From Methanobacteriota archaeon (GTDB lineage Archaea > Thermoplasmatota > Poseidoniia > Poseidoniales > Thalassarchaeaceae), in assembly GCA_002727275.1 (NCBI GenBank), contig PBWO01000012.1:1-8297 (forward strand): 8,297 bases of DNA, given 5' to 3'. The translations under genes were made by a program, and so were the position numbers. The notes under the pieces were generated by a model. That model was not told the origin of the DNA and searched no databases. It saw nothing but the letters and a program-made list of their open reading frames with translations. This document shows, in pieces, positions 5,479 through 8,297 of this stretch (position 1 is the first letter of the stretch; each line of letters starts with the position of its first letter).

Positions 5479-7313
5479 TGGTTGATGTGATTACCCATGA
5501 GCATGATGTCGTCATAATTGGAGCCGGTGGGGCTGGACTCAGGGCTGCAATCGAGGCCAGCGCCGCTGGAGTCAGTGTGGCCATGATTTGCAAGTCAATG
5601 CTAGGCAAGGCCCACACTGTGATGGCTGAAGGAGGAGCTGCTGCTGCCCTAGCAAACAAGGACCACCGAGACTCTTGGCAAACTCACTTCCGAGACACCC
5701 TGAAGGGAGGCAAGTACCTAGGTGACTGGAGAATGGCTCAGATTCATGCTAAGGAGGCTCCAGACAGAATTCGTGAGCTTGAGCAGTGGGGTGCTGTGTT
5801 CGACCGAACGCCGAAGGGCCTGACTAGTCAACGCAACTTCGGTGGGCACACTTACCCCAGACTCGCTCACATCGGGGATGCGACAGGTCTCGAGTTGATT
5901 CGAACTCTACAACAGAAGGGCATCCACATGGGAATGGACGTCTTTATGGAATTTACAGTCAGAAGGCTGTTTCTAACCGACGGTCGCGTTTCGGGTTGCT
6001 TCGCATACGACCGGAACGACGGGGCTTTACACGTTTTCAAGGCCAAATCCGTAGTGCTGGCAACTGGTGGAATCACTCGCTGCTGGGAAGTCTGCTCGGG
6101 TTCTTGGGAGTACACAGGTGAAGGGCACGCTCTGGCTTACTGGGCAGGAGCAGAAATGGGCGATATGGAATTTGTTCAATTCCACCCGACTGGAATGATT
6201 TGGCCGCCCTCGGTCAAAGGAATTCTGGTCACCGAGGGCGTCAGAGGAGAAGGCGGTATGCTGACTAACTCCGAAGGTAAGCGATTCATGTTCAACTACA
6301 TCCCTGAGATGTATGCAGATGAGTTCGCCGATACCGAAGAGGAATCTCAGGCATGGGTTGAGGAAGTGATTGCTGGCAAACTTGCGACCAAGCGCAGGCC
6401 ACCGGAGTTGCTCACTCGTGACGTCGTTGCCAAGGCTATCAACAGTGAGCGTGATGCCGGTCGAGCATCCGAACACGGAGGTGCGTACTTGGACATATCA
6501 TGGAGATCAGAAGAGGATGTCAAGAAGAAGTTGCCAGGAATGTATCACCAGTTCATGGAACTGGCCGCTGTCGATATCACGAAGCAACCGATGGAAGTAG
6601 GCCCTACTGCACACTATGTCATGGGCGGAGTGAAGGTCGACCCATTTTCTCAGGAGACCACAGTACCCGGACTATTCGCGGCTGGAGAAGTCGCAACTGG
6701 ACTTCACGGTGCAAACAGGCTCGGTGGCAACTCTCTGTCTGATCTTCTTGTGTTCGGCAGAATCGCCGGTGAGCAGGCGGCCGAATCCGCCAAGCAAATG
6801 ACTTACTTCGCGGGAATCGACCAGTCTGACATCGATGATGTGGTCGAAGAGACTCTTGCTCCACTCAGCCGAGAGGGTGGCGAGAACCCGGCAAAAGTGG
6901 TCAGCGACCTTAGAGAGATGATGCAGAACAAGGCTGGCATTATTCGTAATGGTGACTTGCTCCTAGAGGCTCTGAAAGATCTCGATGATCTCGAACAAAG
7001 AGCTGCTGTCGTCTCTCCGGGAGGAGGTCGTGTCTACAATCCAGGATGGCATCAGGCTTTGGAATTGGGTGCCATGATTGATGTCAGTAGGATGTGTGCA
7101 CTAGCGGCTTTCAGGAGAGAAGAGAGTCGTGGTGGCCACACTAGAGACGACTTTCCTGACTCGGACCACACCTATTGGGGTAAAGTGAACAGCGTAATCA
7201 AGCTGGCCGAAGACGGTACTATGGACATAGACTATGTCTCCTATCCTCCGATTCCAGAAGAGTTGGAAGCGTTGCTTGACGCAGACGACCTTGCCAAGGA
7301 GGGTAAAGCATGA
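5478..7313 (+). CDS. sdhA: Succinate dehydrogenase flavoprotein subunit
   Basis: This cytoplasmic-side catalytic subunit oxidises succinate to fumarate with covalently bound FAD. In the 611 residues: the FAD Rossmann motif GAGGAG (15-20); His46 in KAHTVMAEGGA, the expected site of covalent FAD attachment; active-site His236 in FHPTG; Thr252, Glu253 and Arg256 in TEGVRGEGG; Arg314 in LLTRDVV, likely the catalytic proton-shuttle arginine; His379 in HYVMGGV; and the dicarboxylate-binding Arg414 in GANRLGGNSL, within the second FAD-binding segment. The C-terminal helical domain is complete. All residues expected for succinate/fumarate chemistry are present. Length is slightly above the 588 of E. 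coli SdhA. The start is the ATG overlapping the sdhC stop (TGATG), not the GTG 15 bases earlier. Its TGA overlaps the sdhB ATG. The direction (dehydrogenase versus fumarate reductase) cannot be proved from sequence, but the aerobic-looking context favours succinate oxidation. Confidence 0.97.
   Translation: MVDVITHEHDVVIIGAGGAGLRAAIEASAAGVSVAMICKSMLGKAHTVMAEGGAAAALANKDHRDSWQTHFRDTLKGGKYLGDWRMAQIHAKEAPDRIRELEQWGAVFDRTPKGLTSQRNFGGHTYPRLAHIGDATGLELIRTLQQKGIHMGMDVFMEFTVRRLFLTDGRVSGCFAYDRNDGALHVFKAKSVVLATGGITRCWEVCSGSWEYTGEGHALAYWAGAEMGDMEFVQFHPTGMIWPPSVKGILVTEGVRGEGGMLTNSEGKRFMFNYIPEMYADEFADTEEESQAWVEEVIAGKLATKRRPPELLTRDVVAKAINSERDAGRASEHGGAYLDISWRSEEDVKKKLPGMYHQFMELAAVDITKQPMEVGPTAHYVMGGVKVDPFSQETTVPGLFAAGEVATGLHGANRLGGNSLSDLLVFGRIAGEQAAESAKQMTYFAGIDQSDIDDVVEETLAPLSREGGENPAKVVSDLREMMQNKAGIIRNGDLLLEALKDLDDLEQRAAVVSPGGGRVYNPGWHQALELGAMIDVSRMCALAAFRREESRGGHTRDDFPDSDHTYWGKVNSVIKLAEDGTMDIDYVSYPPIPEELEALLDADDLAKEGKA
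7296..7304 (+). promoter_or_regulatory. sdhB: Shine-Dalgarno site for sdhB
   Basis: AAGGAGGGT inside the 3' end of sdhA ends 5 nt before the ATG at 7310. It is the clearest ribosome-binding site in the window and fixes the sdhB start. Confidence 0.75.
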
Positions 7314-8077
7314 GTGATGAAGTGACATTCAGAGTCTTCCGTGGCGAGCCTGACGATGACGGCGAGCCATTCGGAAAGATGGAAGATTACACCGTAGAAC
7401 TCGATGAGGGAATGGTTGTACTCGATGTGATTCACAGAATTCAGGCTGAGCATGCTCCAGATTTGTCCTGTCGATGGAACTGCAAGGCAGGAAAGTGCGG
7501 CTCTTGCAGCGCTGAGGTAAATGGTAAGCCTAAACTGATGTGTATGACTAGAATGGAGGATGTCCTAGAGGAGACTCCTGAGGATAAGCCGGTACTCGTC
7601 AAGCCAATGCAGGCTTTCCCTCTAACCAAGGATTTGGTTACAGATACAAGTTGGGCTTACGAGACAGATAGGAAGATTGCTCCAATCAACGGCCCTGAAG
7701 AGCCTGACTGGGAGTTTAGCCAGCAGGAGGCCGATAGAATCCAGGAGTTCAGATCCTGTATCGAATGCATGCTGTGCGTAAACACGTGTCACGTTCTGAG
7801 GGAACACCAGAAATTCGACGAGTTTGCTGGTCCGCGCTTCTTTGTTCGTCTAGCTAACCTTGAGATGCATCCTTTGGATACTGAGAATAGAATTCCAGAA
7901 GTCAAGGATGACTTTGGAATCGGCTATTGCAACATCACAAAGTGTTGCACTGAAGTGTGTCCTGCTGGAATCAATATCACAGATAATGCAATCATTCCTC
8001 TCAAGGAGAGAGTGGTTACGGAGTATTATGACCCATTGGCCATGATCGCAAGGAAACTAGGCATGGGGAAAAAATAG
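7310..8077 (+). CDS. sdhB: Succinate dehydrogenase iron-sulfur subunit
   Basis: The 255-residue protein relays electrons from SdhA FAD to the membrane quinone. The N-terminal ferredoxin domain carries the [2Fe-2S] ligands Cys58, Cys63, Cys66 and Cys78 in the canonical C-x4-C-x2-C-x11-C spacing. The C-terminal domain has C150-x2-C153-x2-C156-x3-C160 and C207-x5-C213-x3-C217-P. By homology this gives [4Fe-4S] ligands 150, 153, 156 and 217 and [3Fe-4S] ligands 160, 207 and 213. Two extra cysteines sit beside clusters: Cys54, four residues before Cys58, and Cys212, next to Cys213. His161 replaces the Pro that often follows the last Cys of the first motif. The RWNCKAGKCGSC and FAGPRFFVRLA segments again resemble Sdh1-type enzymes. 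The ATG overlaps the sdhA stop by 4 bp (ATGA). It is the last gene of the operon; the stop is the first base triplet of a palindrome. Confidence 0.97.
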   Translation: MSDEVTFRVFRGEPDDDGEPFGKMEDYTVELDEGMVVLDVIHRIQAEHAPDLSCRWNCKAGKCGSCSAEVNGKPKLMCMTRMEDVLEETPEDKPVLVKPMQAFPLTKDLVTDTSWAYETDRKIAPINGPEEPDWEFSQQEADRIQEFRSCIECMLCVNTCHVLREHQKFDEFAGPRFFVRLANLEMHPLDTENRIPEVKDDFGIGYCNITKCCTEVCPAGINITDNAIIPLKERVVTEYYDPLAMIARKLGMGKK

Positions 8078-8091
8078 CGTACGCTACGCTA
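8075..8091. repeat. Palindrome with tandem TACGC at the sdhB stop
   Basis: TAGCGTACGCTA (8075-8086) is a perfect 12-bp palindrome whose first three bases are the sdhB stop codon. It is followed by a second CGCTA (8087-8091), so the TAGCG arm can pair with either copy; the second pairing gives a 5-bp stem with a 7-nt loop. It may help define the mRNA 3' end, but it is short. Confidence 0.4.
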
Positions 8092-8112
8092 CAAGGTTGG
8101 CTCAAAGCGAGA

Positions 8113-8154
8113 CAAGAGCGGGAAAACGCCTAGAGGCGCTTTGTTCCGCTCTTG
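8113..8154. terminator. Compound hairpin between sdhB and the MC1 gene
   Basis: CAAGAGCGG (8113-8121) pairs perfectly with CCGCTCTTG (8146-8154), extended by AA/TT past a bulged G. Nested inside is CGCCT-AG-AGGCG (8127-8138) flanked by AAA/TTT, so nearly the whole 42 nt can fold into one long stem. It lies in the gap between convergent genes and overlaps the last codons and stop of MC1, so it can act on both transcripts. On the plus strand a T-rich stretch (cttcttgatttt) follows some 15-25 nt later. The structure is clear; the terminator role is inferred from position. Confidence 0.65.
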
Positions 8155-8297
8155 CTTACGTTGGCCTTCTTGATTTTGGCTGGTAACCATGCAGGGCCGT
8201 TTGCAGGCTTGTCCACCATCTCAGTCCAGCCCTTGAAGACGTGGACCTTGTTGGTTCCACGCTCCCTGAGCTCTATGCTGGTGTGACCGCGGGTAGC
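8130..8297 (-). CDS. MC1-type chromosomal (non-histone DNA-binding) protein, C-terminal part
   Basis: Fifty-five residues plus a TAG (8132-8130) are visible; the N-terminal part lies beyond the right edge. The segments LRERGTNKVHVFKGW and VDKPANGPAWLPAKI match, from memory, the hallmark C-terminal half of methanogen chromosomal protein MC1 (LRERGTKKVHVFKAW and NRPAWMPEKI). MC1 is a monomeric protein of about 93 residues that binds and sharply bends DNA, acting as a nucleoid protein in several euryarchaea. Basic residues are dense at the end (KIKK, KSGTKRL). If full length is typical, roughly 40 residues are missing. The gene converges on sdhB, and its stop codon lies in the inner stem of the compound hairpin. 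The family call is strong despite the truncation by the window edge; whether the gene is single-copy cannot be seen here. Confidence 0.85.
   Translation of the reverse strand, partial: ATRGHTSIELRERGTNKVHVFKGWTEMVDKPANGPAWLPAKIKKANVSKSGTKRL

Noticed and set aside
6027..6476. Minus-strand frame of 149 codons inside sdhA
   Set aside because: It is opposite the FHPTG and TEGVRGEGG active-site region of SdhA, and the peptide shows no recognisable domain.
8069..8074. Run of six A (after GGGG) just before the sdhB stop as a programmed-frameshift site
   Set aside because: The run simply encodes the Lys-Lys C-terminus, and no meaningful extension exists in other frames.
1..8297. CRISPR arrays, insertion sequences, tRNA or rRNA genes
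   Set aside because: No regularly spaced repeats, transposase motifs, terminal inverted repeats, cloverleaf patterns or rRNA signatures were found; the window is almost fully occupied by ordinary core genes.

Overview
The window reads as core-genome sequence from a euryarchaeon. It has an archaeal double-ring Cdc48/VAT ATPase, a tiny PRC-barrel protein of archaeal type and, at the right edge, the C-terminal part of an MC1-type chromosomal protein. Together with a succinate dehydrogenase and an NAD(P)-dependent aldehyde dehydrogenase this suggests an aerobic heterotroph. Marine Group II (Poseidoniales) is my best guess, held at moderate confidence because no rRNA or other marker is present. 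No mobile element, CRISPR array, tRNA or rRNA was found.

Layout, left to right. (1) Positions 1-81 hold what is probably the last 26 codons of a plus-strand gene ending inside a small hairpin. (2) A minus-strand pair follows: the Cdc48 ATPase (start best placed at the GTG at 2623) and downstream of it an 80-residue PRC-barrel protein, with coding regions touching or overlapping. (3) A divergent spacer of about 100 bp separates Cdc48 from a plus-strand aldehyde dehydrogenase with an extended N-terminus. (4) Convergent with that gene, and sharing two bases of stop codon with it, is an overlooked 40-residue minus-strand protein with two CxxC knuckles. (5) An 89-bp divergent spacer (4514-4602) carries a perfect 8-bp-stem inverted repeat, a TATA-like box and a second short inverted repeat. 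(6) A tightly packed plus-strand succinate dehydrogenase operon follows in the order membrane anchor, flavoprotein, iron-sulfur protein (C-A-B). The junctions are TGATG and ATGA overlaps, and purine-rich Shine-Dalgarno-like sequences lie inside the upstream genes. (7) A strong compound hairpin separates this operon from the convergent MC1 gene.

How the genes work together: SdhC, SdhA and SdhB form one complex II that oxidises succinate at the covalent FAD of SdhA, passes electrons through three Fe-S clusters in SdhB and delivers them to quinone at a single five-helix anchor. No separate sdhD is seen. The anchor and the iron-sulfur subunit look like the Sdh1 type known from actinobacteria rather than the classical SdhC/SdhD pair. 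The aldehyde dehydrogenase, Cdc48 and MC1 genes are independent units.

I see no clearly new defence or mobile system. The points most worth a second look are the unannotated small CxxC protein, the palindromes in the sdhC promoter region, the Sdh1-like complex II in an archaeon, the Cdc48-PRC pairing, and the repeated placement of stop codons inside inverted repeats.
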